DNA of 64,000 bases from Campylobacteraceae bacterium (GTDB lineage: Bacteria > Campylobacterota > Campylobacteria > Campylobacterales > Sulfurospirillaceae): contig JALUBH010000011.1 in NCBI GenBank assembly GCA_027050775.1, positions 1 through 64,000 on the forward strand. Direction: 5' to 3'. Below the pieces are notes generated by a model that saw only the letters and a list, made by a program, of their open reading frames with translations, did not search any database and was not told the DNA's origin. Shown here piece by piece: positions 44,001 to 51,332 of the stretch. The position numbers and the translations under genes were made by a program. Position 1 is the first letter of the stretch. Each line of letters starts with the position of its first letter.

Positions 44001-44591
44001 ACTTTTCAAATGAGTTAAATACTTTTTATCAGGGTATAGTTTTGCAAATCCTAATAGAGTGTTTTCATGAAAAGAGCCGTCTAGTTTTAGTTTTCCATAT
44101 TTTGGTGATGCGATAGAGAGGTTTAAGTTTTTTATGTTTATAGTATTTTTGTAATTGATATTTGAAGCGGTTGTGTTTATGAGAAACTCTTCATCTTTTA
44201 GTTGTAATTTTAGTCTATACAACTCTAGTTTGGATATGGAAAATGGCATAAGTGCACTTTTCCCATTTAATGAAAAGTTTCTAGGTCTTACTTTAGCACC
44301 CTCAATAATTACTTCAGATATCTTAGGTCTCTTGAGCAAAAGCAACGGCAAGGTGTATGAAACGCTCAACTCTTTTGCCTTAAAAACATCTTTATATCTG
44401 ACATTTTCCAAGATTATTTTACTAAAAAGCGAACCTTTTATATGACTATACTCTACGCCCTCACTCTTTATGTATCTTTGTCCGATATACTCCAAAAGCT
44501 GTGGGCGAGAGAGAATTATCATCAAAAGAGCTGTGATTACCAATACAAAAAACAGTATAAAACTGATAATTTGATAACTTCTTTTAATCAA
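41076..44591 (-). CDS. tamB: TamB-like translocation and assembly module protein
   Basis: Inner-membrane-anchored AsmA-like bridge protein of 1171 residues. N-terminal anchor at about 7-30, a long beta-groove region, and the C-terminal DUF490 domain (about 980-1171) with GGSLEYLGMLTIKNGEIV, DIMSYILFGKP and GYEVGASLNDKIRVIYKND. TamB works with TamA in outer-membrane protein assembly and lipid transport. The gene begins at a TTG overlapping the tamA stop by 4 bp. It holds a large internal duplication of about 200 residues with nearly identical DNA, which adds length to the groove. Confidence 0.88.
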   Translation of the reverse strand: MIKRSYQIISFILFFVLVITALLMIILSRPQLLEYIGQRYIKSEGVEYSHIKGSLFSKIILENVRYKDVFKAKELSVSYTLPLLLLKRPKISEVIIEGAKVRPRNFSLNGKSALMPFSISKLELYRLKLQLKDEEFLINTTASNINYKNTINIKNLNLSIASPKYGKLKLDGSFHENTLLGFAKLYPDKKYLTHLKSYPYPFKAKLKADKKGINLNTDISKLDIKEFEAKDINLTLKYLFNSDNIDFSSTYKIKKDAFLFQMTQKGALTTKGNFTSTLTSKILHSKIKLPFNDINTTLKGDSKKIALHVEAGLYKFDIKGDYKSFRIYGAAKGATLGLKGKSDIDMDSLIKLSPLLVDGNISLKNQNNIYKTSYNFNKGTLNLSADIVQNNKRFLINTTASKINYKDNVNIKNLNLSIASPKYGKLKLDGSLYKNRLSGLAKLYPKKQYLSRLKSYPYPFKAKLKADKKGINLNTDISKLDIKEFEAKDINLTLKYLFNSDNIDFSSTYKIKKDTYLFKVNQKGALTTKGNFTSTLTSKILHSKIKLPFNDINTTLKGDSKKIALHVEAGLYKFDIKGDYKSFRIYGAAKGATLGFLDNFPDIFKKDKIDMHTDAVLHISPLKLSGEFFAQSVAGRFKSKYNINLKSRLFETVFYPNQEYKLWRDYRVDKISPAKITIYSDKDSRVLNIDAKMLNVTLFRKKDVLGGWGNLATGYFNLNGKIDKKSGISLDINAKLASLRKFLLDVGVGGFNKNFYIDAKVNLKSKLDITKDILFKSKIEMPWYKVVLDNQNRYEGKNLWVESTFKNTQALISGYSFYILNHHIYSNRASKISLTKSGKIEFKEFWIFDNLLLKGVVDPLKKEGVLHLVGKNFRYEGKEGNVTANADITASLSPDGKQNIEGKITLLKGVVKVEPKKGYNVSDEDIIIIQNVHENRSLKRNINIQIESKNPINYEIKDLKLRFIPDFTIFQEEGGSLEYLGMLTIKNGEIVRGGKKFEIAKSEIYLRGANPINPYLNINLLYKAQDNVKIKVYIANTLSSPLMILASNPTMSQNDIMSYILFGKPANSAFGSSKGSQTSISLGTLLYGAGLKKMFQDTTHINIDTLNILSSKDKRFGYEVGASLNDKIRVIYKNDTISSIIVQYSLSKSIRIDVDVKESGEGVSILYAKDF
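42808..43413 (-). repeat. TamB internal repeat, downstream copy
   Basis: About 606 bp matching 43582-44187 at a constant offset of 774 bp, with only scattered base changes, in the same reading frame (segment from INTTASKINYKDN to AAKGATLG). The 168 bp between the copies are unrelated to them. Confidence 0.88.
42888..42901. repeat. CTCTACATGTAGAG palindrome copy (tamB, copy 2)
   Basis: 14-bp palindrome inside the internal duplication, encoding Leu-His-Val-Glu. Confidence 0.85.
43582..44187 (-). repeat. TamB internal repeat, upstream copy
   Basis: Partner of the copy at 42808-43413. Both contain the KGDSKKIALHVEAGLYKFDIKG segment; differences are few and mostly conservative. Confidence 0.88.
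43662..43675. repeat. CTCTACATGTAGAG palindrome copy (tamB, copy 1)
   Basis: Same palindrome exactly 774 bp away, duplicated together with its host segment. Confidence 0.85.
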
Positions 44592-46282
44592 AATAGCTCT
44601 CCGATTCTAAAGTGAAAAGCATACTGCTGTGCCGGATGTGAAGCATCAAACCCAAAATCAAGCGCTATAGGACCGACTGGTGTCTTGTATCTTAGTCCGA
44701 ACCCAAGAGAGTTATAATTCTTTGCAAAATCTGGTGTATCTCCCTGCCCTATGTATGTATTGTCACTAAACAAAACTCCTCTAAAATCGCCATATATTGG
44801 AAATCTCCACTCCGCCGTCATCTCTAAAATTGAGTTCAGACCTATAGGATCACCGTTGATATTTTGTGGACCTAGTTTTCTATAAGAGTATGCACGATTA
44901 CTATTCATACCGCCTGCATAAAAACGATAAGAGGCAGGAACCTCGCCATCTACAGTATGCAATGAGCCAAAATTTGCCCTCAATGCTATGATATAAGGTA
45001 GCACAGGGATGATGTAGGCTCCCTCTATATTGTATTTATAGTATGTTGCATCAGATAAAATACTCTTTAGCGAGCCCATCACTCCCGCTCTTATAAAATA
45101 CCCCTTTGTCGGCTCTAATACATCATCTCTCGTATCATAAATAGCACTAATTTTTGGAGACAAAAGAAAGAAATTTCCTTCTTGGTAGAGTTGTAAATCG
45201 CTACTATCATAGACCTTTGAAAAATCAAAGATAAGGCTACTTTGAAGTATGGTTTTGGTACTTCTATGCTTCAAAAAAAGCGTCTCCAAAATCTTTTGTT
45301 CATTAAAACCCAAAAACTTCTCATCAGAGTACTCAAGTCCCGTTCCAAATGACTTTCCATCCGACAATGGCATATCAAAGTTTACGGAGGCTGACTGTTT
45401 GAGCTGCGTATATTTTGTATTGAAGCCAAGAGTTTTAAGATTGCCCAAAAAGTTTCTGTTTTTAATCCCTAGAGATATTTCTAGCCATTTATCGCTATTT
45501 ATCCCCGCTCCAACTTGAAATCTAAGGGGTTTATCTGTTTGATTTACACTAACTTTGACATCTATGTTATCGCTGTTTTGCACATCTGTTTTTATGATCG
45601 CATTTGCTATACCTTCGTGTGCATAAAAGTTTTTGTAAGTATTGCTGATTTTATCTAGCGAATAGAGGTCATTTTTTTTAAAATACAAAAGTGATTTTAT
45701 GATTTTTTTATCTATATTTTTAGGAGATTTGATTTTGATTGTACCGAATCTGCAAAGCCTATTTTTTCTTATATCATAAGCTAAATATGCCTTATCTTTT
45801 TTTATATCTATCCAAGCTTTTGCATCTAAGTTTACTTTACAATATCCCTTTCTTTCATAAAATCGCTTTATCTCTTTTTTGCTCTTTTCAAACCCTTGGG
45901 AAGAAAAAATAGTGCCTTTTTCAAATGGAATATATGGTTTAAGGTCATATTTTGATATGACGGATATACTTTGTACGAGTATTGGTTTGCCCTCTTTGAT
46001 ATTTATCTCTATGCCTTGTTTATCTGTTTTATCTGTTATAACCGAGTGGTAGAAGCCTTTTGATTTGTAAAAATTTTTGAGTCTATCTTTTGCCAAAGGC
46101 AGGGTTTTTTCCTCTAATTTCGGCTTTTTTTTCCAAAATTCATAAAAATACGGTTTATACAAGTCTAAAGCACCATATAATTGTGCGCTGTCAATATATC
46201 TGTTGCCGAAAAAATGAATCGGCACCATTTTAGCATATAAAAAAAGAGTAGATATAAAAAACAGGATTATTTTTCTATTCAT
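44588..46282 (-). CDS. tamA: TamA-like outer-membrane Omp85 protein
   Basis: Omp85-family protein of 564 residues: signal peptide about 1-18 (cut after LYA), three POTRA-like domains (about 20-260, e.g. FFGNRYIDSAQLYGAL and KSKGFYHSVI) and a C-terminal 16-strand barrel. The barrel has the RFYAGGMNSNRAYSYRKLGP motif near 450 and a terminal VGPIALDFGFDAS ... FHFRIGELF strand pair. It inserts outer-membrane proteins together with TamB. ATG 46282 is used because GAGG precedes it; the earlier in-frame start lacks a site. Divergent from the DUF2062 gene. Confidence 0.87.
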   Translation of the reverse strand: MNRKIILFFISTLFLYAKMVPIHFFGNRYIDSAQLYGALDLYKPYFYEFWKKKPKLEEKTLPLAKDRLKNFYKSKGFYHSVITDKTDKQGIEINIKEGKPILVQSISVISKYDLKPYIPFEKGTIFSSQGFEKSKKEIKRFYERKGYCKVNLDAKAWIDIKKDKAYLAYDIRKNRLCRFGTIKIKSPKNIDKKIIKSLLYFKKNDLYSLDKISNTYKNFYAHEGIANAIIKTDVQNSDNIDVKVSVNQTDKPLRFQVGAGINSDKWLEISLGIKNRNFLGNLKTLGFNTKYTQLKQSASVNFDMPLSDGKSFGTGLEYSDEKFLGFNEQKILETLFLKHRSTKTILQSSLIFDFSKVYDSSDLQLYQEGNFFLLSPKISAIYDTRDDVLEPTKGYFIRAGVMGSLKSILSDATYYKYNIEGAYIIPVLPYIIALRANFGSLHTVDGEVPASYRFYAGGMNSNRAYSYRKLGPQNINGDPIGLNSILEMTAEWRFPIYGDFRGVLFSDNTYIGQGDTPDFAKNYNSLGFGLRYKTPVGPIALDFGFDASHPAQQYAFHFRIGELF

Positions 46283-46362
46283 ATGCCTCACCATCTATTT
46301 TTTAAATATTATATCATTTAAACTCTCACTTTATTGTGATAAATTTGCTATACTTTCACACC

Positions 46363-46863
46363 ATGATTAGAAAAATGTTTAAGAAAAGCAAGAAAAAGAG
46401 CAAATTAGATAAATTTATAAAAAAATACCATATCCCAAGAGAGTATCTCTCAGTCAATAGAAAGGCGATAACAAGGGGTTTGTTGATTGGTATATTTTGG
46501 GGATTTATACCTATGCCTTTTCAAATGCTTGCAGTCCTCGCGATGACGCCGTTTGCAAAATTTAATGTACCTATCGCTATCAGCATGGTTTGGCTCAGCA
46601 ATCCTATAACCATGCCTTTCATGTACTATATAGAGTACCTGACCGGCGCTTTTATACTTGGAAAACCTCATCTTGTCGTAGAGCTGAACTTAGCTTGGTT
46701 TGATGCAAATTTGGCAAATATCTTCATACCACTCTACACGGGCACTCTTTTTTATGCTATCACTGTCTCTATAGCTGTATTTTACGGTGTAAACTGGCTT
46801 TGGATTCACTCAGTCAAAAAAGAGCAAAGACATGCAAAAAGAAAAAGAAATGCCAAAAAATAA
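46363..46863 (+). CDS. DUF2062 membrane protein
   Basis: Protein of 166 residues with a basic N-terminus and two to three membrane helices. RGLLIGIFWGFIPMPFQMLAVLAM and SMVWLSNPITMPFMYY(I)EY are the DUF2062 signature. Function unknown. A TATACT box ends only about 9 bp before the ATG at 46363, so the message may be leaderless; a GTG start nine codons upstream would overlap the promoter and is less likely. Confidence 0.78.
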   Translation: MIRKMFKKSKKKSKLDKFIKKYHIPREYLSVNRKAITRGLLIGIFWGFIPMPFQMLAVLAMTPFAKFNVPIAISMVWLSNPITMPFMYYIEYLTGAFILGKPHLVVELNLAWFDANLANIFIPLYTGTLFYAITVSIAVFYGVNWLWIHSVKKEQRHAKRKRNAKK

Positions 46864-46884
46864 CCGCCTACAATATTCATAAAT

Positions 46885-47631
46885 CTATCTTAATCTATTG
46901 TTTACATATCTTACGGCCAAAAACAGACAAACAGATACCAATATCATACTAGCTGCTACCGGAGCTGAGTATTTTAAGCCATAATTGTTAAATCTGTCAT
47001 ATATCAGTACCGGCGCAACCATCGGGTGGTAAGCTATGATGACAACTGCTCCAAACTCTCCCAAGCCTCTACTCCACATCATCAAGGCTCCATTGATGAT
47101 ATCATTTCTTGCATTTGGCAGTGCTATGGAGAAAAAAGCGCTCATCCTGCTCGCTCCTAGCGTTCTTGCTACATATTCATACTTTACATCTACTTTTTTA
47201 AAACCCTCTTTTGCACCATTTATCAAAAATGGAGCGGATAGAAACATCATCGCGCTCACTATACCCGTAACCGTATCTATAAAATCAAAATATCCATTGC
47301 TAAATGCTATCAACAGTGCTATTCCTGCTGCTGTGTGAGGAACCATCACGGGAATATCGAGCACAGATTCTAGGATGGATTTACCCCAAAAATCATATCT
47401 TGCTATCAAATAAGCTAGAGGAATTCCCGTGACACACACAAACACTACTGCATAAAATGCACTTCTTAGTGTCAAAAATATACTATCATAAACCTCTTTC
47501 TCCTGAATTGTTGTAAATATATTTACAATACCTACACTCACAAAAAGTTTTATCAGAGGTATAGTCAAAAACAGCACTAAAATCGAAGCCAAGAACATAA
47601 AAATCAACACAAAAAACTTATCTGTTTTCAT
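46885..47631 (-). CDS. wtpB: Tungstate/molybdate ABC transporter permease
   Basis: Inner-membrane permease of 248 residues with five to six helices and the loop EYVARTLGASRMSAFFSIALPNARNDII that contacts the ATPase, as in ModB/WtpB. Its start overlaps the end of the ATPase gene by 4 bp. It should import the oxyanion used by the formate dehydrogenase encoded a few kb away. The name follows the WtpA-type binding protein of the operon. Confidence 0.85.
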   Translation of the reverse strand: MKTDKFFVLIFMFLASILVLFLTIPLIKLFVSVGIVNIFTTIQEKEVYDSIFLTLRSAFYAVVFVCVTGIPLAYLIARYDFWGKSILESVLDIPVMVPHTAAGIALLIAFSNGYFDFIDTVTGIVSAMMFLSAPFLINGAKEGFKKVDVKYEYVARTLGASRMSAFFSIALPNARNDIINGALMMWSRGLGEFGAVVIIAYHPMVAPVLIYDRFNNYGLKYSAPVAASMILVSVCLFLAVRYVNNRLR

Positions 47632-48605
47632 ATAAAAGCCACATCCTTTTTATCTATATACATATTTGTTTTCATCCCTTCTTTTAGCCTCTTTTTATCA
47701 AATGCACTATGGTGCACTTTGCAGAAAAAAGTCTCATCTCCAACTTTAGCAAACACCTTATAATGCTCACTCATACCCAAAATATTTTCTATCACACAAG
47801 GAAAAGAGTAAAAGCCTTCTCCTTGCTTATCTCCAAAGCCTATCTTGTTTGGATCAACGCTAAAATATCTACCTTTTTGGTCAAAACCCAAAAGTGTAGC
47901 CGGAAAGATATTTTTAAAACCCAAAAATTTTGCTACTTCTATATTTTTTGGTTTGTTTAGAACTTCATAAGCATCTCCTGTTTGCAAGATTTTACCATCA
48001 AGCAAAACAGCAACCCTGTCTGCTAAAAACGATGCTTCTCTGAAGTTGTGTGTTACATGTATGATAGTCATACTGTATCTTTTTACTATATCTTTGAGTG
48101 ATTTCATAATAGAGTTTCTAAATGTCGGATCAACTGCACTAAGTGGCTCATCCAAGAGTAAAAGTTTTGGTCTTGAGTATATGGCTCTAGCTATGGCAAC
48201 CCTCTGTTTCTCACCTCCGCTTAGATACCTTATGTCTCTTTTTAGGATATTTTCTATTCTTAAAAAACTGACTATATCCTCAAAAAGATTCTCTTTGTCT
48301 GCGATTTTTTTGTATTTAGAGCTGTATTTTATATTTTCTTTTACATTCATATTTGGAAATAGAACAAAATCTTGGTACACAAAACCAAAGTTTCTCTTTT
48401 CCGGTGGCATATCGCTCACATCTACATCATCACAATATATCTTGCCCTCTATATTTTGCAATCCCGCAAGTGCCTCGAGAAGCATAGTCTTTCCGCTTCC
48501 TGTTTGCCCGAGAATCACAAAATATGAGTGTTTTTTGACTTTGAAAGAGAGTTTATGCAAAACAAAACTCCCCCTTTTCAAAAACAGATTTTCAACCTTT
48601 AACAT
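47628..48605 (-). CDS. wtpC: Tungstate/molybdate ABC transporter ATP-binding protein
   Basis: ATPase of 325 residues: Walker A GQTGSGKT (about 34-41), signature LSGGEKQRV, Walker B LLLLDEPLSAVD and HVTHNFREA. A C-terminal region after about 245 could be the Mop/TOBE-like oxyanion-sensing domain that shuts off transport when metal is plentiful. Middle gene of the three-gene uptake operon, 19 bp after the binding-protein gene. Confidence 0.88.
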   Translation of the reverse strand: MLKVENLFLKRGSFVLHKLSFKVKKHSYFVILGQTGSGKTMLLEALAGLQNIEGKIYCDDVDVSDMPPEKRNFGFVYQDFVLFPNMNVKENIKYSSKYKKIADKENLFEDIVSFLRIENILKRDIRYLSGGEKQRVAIARAIYSRPKLLLLDEPLSAVDPTFRNSIMKSLKDIVKRYSMTIIHVTHNFREASFLADRVAVLLDGKILQTGDAYEVLNKPKNIEVAKFLGFKNIFPATLLGFDQKGRYFSVDPNKIGFGDKQGEGFYSFPCVIENILGMSEHYKVFAKVGDETFFCKVHHSAFDKKRLKEGMKTNMYIDKKDVAFI

Positions 48606-48624
48606 CTCTCCCCTTAACCAATTT

Positions 48625-49584
48625 TCATTTCAATATACTATCATCACCCGTGATGACCGGAGGATTTATGACACCTTGCCCATTCTCCTTCATGATGGCT
48701 TGACCCGCCGGGCTTAAGACAAAATTTACAAATTTAACTGCGCCATCTCTATCTCTTGGCAGATTTTTTTCTCTGTTTTGCACAACAGTGATTCCATAAA
48801 CCATAGGCGAGCCTCTTTTGATTATCCAAGTACCGGGTTTTTTACCTGTGATTTCAAACGAAACCTGTTTGTAAAACTTACTGTATTTTTTACTCTTAAG
48901 GCTCACTTGCGGAGGCAAAACGATATATTTTAACCCGTGCTGCTTTGCCACCGACTTATAAATATACAGATAATCATAAGCACCCGCTTCCAAAAGCCCT
49001 AGCAAATCAGTCTCTTTTGGTCTAACTATCACTTTATGCCTGTTCTCTTCCCCATTTTCATAGCTTTTGCCATAACCTAGAAGTTTATCATAAAATCCAG
49101 ATTTTTTATAGTAAATCTCCGCTAATTTTGTCACTAATATACTTCTATAACCGCAAGGATCAATATTTGGATTTGAGTGCCCTATCTTGACGCCTTTTCT
49201 CAAAAATATCTCCGGCCAGTTTTTTGCATTTATCTCGTTTGCATATTTTGATTTTGAAGTATAGGCTATAACCATCTCGTTTGTCACGAAGTGCGCATCA
49301 AACTTTGCATATTTTGGTATCAAAAGATTATCTATAACCTTATATGCCGCACTTGCCATCACATCTGCTCTCCTTCCTAGGTCTGTTATCTTTCTAGCAC
49401 ATGCTCTGCTTCCTGCTGCTTCTCTTAGCACATCAAATTGAGGGTACTTCGCCTCAAAAGCCTTTTCCATCTGGGCAAATGGCACAGAAAGACTACCCGC
49501 ATGAAACACGATAATCTTCTGCTTTGCAAATCCAAAAGTTGTAATCAAACCCAATGCTAACACTGCATTGCCATATCTTTTCAC
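48625..49584 (-). CDS. wtpA: WtpA-type tungstate/molybdate-binding protein
   Basis: Periplasmic oxyanion-binding protein of 319 residues: signal peptide about 1-20 (ALGLITTFGFA), then FHAGSLSVPFAQMEKAFE, AAGSRACARKITDLGRRADVMASA, FVTNEMVIAY and HSNPNIDPCGYRS, all close to the WtpA pattern, which binds tungstate and molybdate very tightly. GTG 49584 is preferred over TTG 49587 because AAGGAG is at a better distance. An inverted repeat directly upstream matches one before fdhD. High-affinity uptake fits the Mo/W-dependent formate dehydrogenase. Confidence 0.88.
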   Translation of the reverse strand: MKRYGNAVLALGLITTFGFAKQKIIVFHAGSLSVPFAQMEKAFEAKYPQFDVLREAAGSRACARKITDLGRRADVMASAAYKVIDNLLIPKYAKFDAHFVTNEMVIAYTSKSKYANEINAKNWPEIFLRKGVKIGHSNPNIDPCGYRSILVTKLAEIYYKKSGFYDKLLGYGKSYENGEENRHKVIVRPKETDLLGLLEAGAYDYLYIYKSVAKQHGLKYIVLPPQVSLKSKKYSKFYKQVSFEITGKKPGTWIIKRGSPMVYGITVVQNREKNLPRDRDGAVKFVNFVLSPAGQAIMKENGQGVINPPVITGDDSILK

Positions 49585-49601
49585 CAATTTTCTCCTTATA
49601 A

Positions 49602-49620
49602 ATATGCTATTTTAGCATAT
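49602..49620. promoter_or_regulatory. Operator-like repeat before wtpA
   Basis: ATATGCTA-TTT-TAGCATAT, 8-bp arms, ends a few bases before the wtpA ribosome binding site. Its core ATATGCTATTTT-N-GCATAT is repeated in the larger palindrome before fdhD. The encoded ModE-like regulator is the natural candidate to bind both. Confidence 0.6.
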
Positions 49621-49631
49621 CACTCTTTAAA

Positions 49632-49647
49632 GCTCTACATGTAGAGC
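49632..49647. repeat. GCTCTACATGTAGAGC palindrome copy (intergenic)
   Basis: Perfect 16-bp palindrome between wtpA and the ModE-like gene. Confidence 0.9.
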
Positions 49648-49660
49648 ACACTTTATAGCC

Positions 49661-49674
49661 TGACCTTACGCACT
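49661..49674. repeat. TGACCTTACGCACT repeat copy
   Basis: Exact copy of the 14-mer at 15093-15106, related to the ends of the MITE-like element at 24.1 kb. An inverted near-copy lies at 51282-51295 on the other side of fdhD-modE. Confidence 0.6.
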
Positions 49675-49691
49675 GCAAAAAGCTCATAAGA

Positions 49692-50429
49692 TTAGTTCTT
49701 AAAATCTCTCTCATTTCTTGGTTTTAAAAATAACTCTTTAAATCTCTTGTTTGCAAACTCTTCTATCTCTCTTTGGAGTTGTTTGTATTTGCTTATATAT
49801 TCGCTTGCCAAGGGTGTCAATGTCGTGCCACTATCCGTTCCTCCGCCTTTTTGTGTTATAACTAAAGTATCATCAAGGTTTTTTTGCAAAAGCTTTATAT
49901 GAGACCATGCTTTTTTATAATTCATGCCAAGATTTTGAGCAGCTTTTGCTATGGAGCCCACTCTTTGTATCTCTAGGAGAACTTCTGTTTTCCCTTTTCC
50001 AAAAAGTAGCTCTTTTTTCTCATTTTCCATCCATGTTTTTGTTTTTACATAGAGTCTTGTTCTTTTTTTCTCTTTAAAACATCCCAATTCGCAAAAGTTC
50101 ACATCTATGTTTTTAACTTCAAGAGTTCCTCTTAAAACCTTAAGTCCGATTCCTGAAGCAACACTTCTTGCGTTTGTGCATGTAACTTTATTTTCATCAT
50201 TTACAAACTCTTTTAGTCTGTCGTAAGCCTCTTTTGAGAACTCGCCTTTTTCTAGTTTTCCAAACTGCCCGAGCCCACATTCACTGATACGAATGCCCAT
50301 ATCTTTTGTCTTTTGTCCGACTTCACCAATCGGCGTCTTTGTCTTTGCGGATATCTTGTAAGCTTGTGCACAGGTTAGTTTGCCCTCTTCATTCAAAGAC
50401 TCTTTTATAATCTCATCTACACTAGACAT
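49692..50429 (-). CDS. ModE-like regulator with duplicated Cys-containing N-terminal domain
   Basis: Protein of 245 residues. The first about 120 contain two copies of a module of about 55 residues (GKLTCAQAYKISAKTKTPIGEVGQ...ISECGLGQFG and NKVTCTNARSVASGIGLKVLRG...VNFCELGCF), each with a Cys in LTC/VTC and a Cys near the end. The last about 115 are a ModE-type winged helix: GSIAKAAQNLGMNYKKAWSHIKLL and TQKGGGTDSGTTLTPLASEYI. The oxyanion-binding domain of E. coli ModE is absent. It overlaps fdhD by 8 bp. Likely a Mo/W-linked repressor of uptake and fdh genes. Confidence 0.82.
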   Translation of the reverse strand: MSSVDEIIKESLNEEGKLTCAQAYKISAKTKTPIGEVGQKTKDMGIRISECGLGQFGKLEKGEFSKEAYDRLKEFVNDENKVTCTNARSVASGIGLKVLRGTLEVKNIDVNFCELGCFKEKKRTRLYVKTKTWMENEKKELLFGKGKTEVLLEIQRVGSIAKAAQNLGMNYKKAWSHIKLLQKNLDDTLVITQKGGGTDSGTTLTPLASEYISKYKQLQREIEEFANKRFKELFLKPRNERDFKN

Positions 50430-51204
50430 TTATTCTCCTTGGATGTCTGTAAATGTTCATCTTCTCACCTCTGACAAATCCTACAAGGGTGAGTCCGAAC
50501 TTTTCTGCTATCATCAAACCTAAGCAAGTTGATGCCGTCCTTGAAGCAAGGATTGGTATCTGATGCATCACTGCTTTTGCAACCATTTCAGAACTGAGTC
50601 GACCGCTGACCATCAAAAATGCTTTTCTTACATCAAAACCAGCTATTAGTGCTTTGCCGACAGCTTTGTCTATGGTGTTATGTTGAGCTATATCTTCACC
50701 TATAAAGTAGTTTTGCTCATCAAAATAAATCTTTGCAGTATGCACACATCCTGTCTCTTCATACAGTGGACACTGTGTATAAAACTTGCCCATTTGTTCA
50801 AACAGCAAAGATGCATCTATACAAAAATCACTCTTTATCACTTTTGCCTCTATCATCTCCGGGTCTATATTTGCAGTCATGCTCTTTCCACAACCACTTA
50901 TAACAACACCTTCGGCATTTAGTTTTTTGATATTTTCTTCGTTTGCAATAGCTTCTATGTCAACTCTCATACCATCGTTTAGAAGTTTGATTTTTTTGAC
51001 ATCTTTTATATTTGAGATGATATTTTCACTCATCAAATATCCAACCACAAGCGCCTCTTGATCAATCGGAGTAGCCATAACTGCACCAACTCTTTCGTTG
51101 TTTACAAATATTTCAAGCTTTATCTCTCGCACAAGTGTATCTGTAACTGTGAACTTTTTACCATTTTTGATTTTTGTAACTTCTGTTTGATATATTGGCT
51201 CCAT
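50422..51204 (-). CDS. fdhD: FdhD, formate dehydrogenase sulfurtransferase
   Basis: FdhD, 260 residues, transfers sulfur to the molybdopterin cofactor to activate formate dehydrogenase. Visible are VGYLMSENII, the segment VVISGCGKSMTAN with one Cys in place of the usual CxxC loop, CVHTAKIYFDEQNYFIGEDIAQHNTIDKAVG and ASRTASTCLGLMIAEKFGLTLVGFVRG. The ATG at 51204 sits behind AAGGAAAG. The 17 codons ahead of it in the open frame fall in an operator-like palindrome and are not coding. Co-transcribed with the ModE-like gene. Confidence 0.92.
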   Translation of the reverse strand: MEPIYQTEVTKIKNGKKFTVTDTLVREIKLEIFVNNERVGAVMATPIDQEALVVGYLMSENIISNIKDVKKIKLLNDGMRVDIEAIANEENIKKLNAEGVVISGCGKSMTANIDPEMIEAKVIKSDFCIDASLLFEQMGKFYTQCPLYEETGCVHTAKIYFDEQNYFIGEDIAQHNTIDKAVGKALIAGFDVRKAFLMVSGRLSSEMVAKAVMHQIPILASRTASTCLGLMIAEKFGLTLVGFVRGEKMNIYRHPRRINV

Positions 51205-51219
51205 TTTGCTTTCCTTGTT

Positions 51220-51256
51220 TATGTATAAATATGCTATTTTTGCATATTTATACATA
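51220..51256. promoter_or_regulatory. Large operator-like palindrome before fdhD
   Basis: TATGTATAAATATGC (51220-51234) and GCATATTTATACATA (51242-51256) are perfect 15-bp arms around TATTTTT. The inner part shares ATATGCTATTTT-N-GCATAT with the repeat in front of wtpA. Confidence 0.65.
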
Positions 51257-51281
51257 AAGATTGATTAACCAACCCTACATA

Positions 51282-51295
51282 AGTGCGTAAGCTCA
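51282..51295. repeat. Inverted near-copy of TGACCTTACGCACT
   Basis: AGTGCGTAAGCTCA differs by one base from the reverse complement of the 14-mer. With the copy at 49661 it frames fdhD-modE. Confidence 0.5.
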
Positions 51296-51300
51296 GTAAT

Positions 51301-51330
51301 TAATTTAGGGGTAAAATTACCCCTAAATTA
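51301..51330. terminator. Terminator of the fdh operon
   Basis: TAATTTAGGGGTAA and TTACCCCTAAATTA are perfect 14-bp arms directly after the fdhC stop codon. The U/A-rich outer stem and GGGG/CCCC core fit a transcription terminator. Confidence 0.75.
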
Positions 51331-51332
51331 TC

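Noticed and set aside
51205-51255. Seventeen extra N-terminal codons for FdhD
   Set aside because: They lie inside a 15-bp-arm palindrome and lack a ribosome binding site, whereas ATG 51204 has AAGGAAAG at the right distance.
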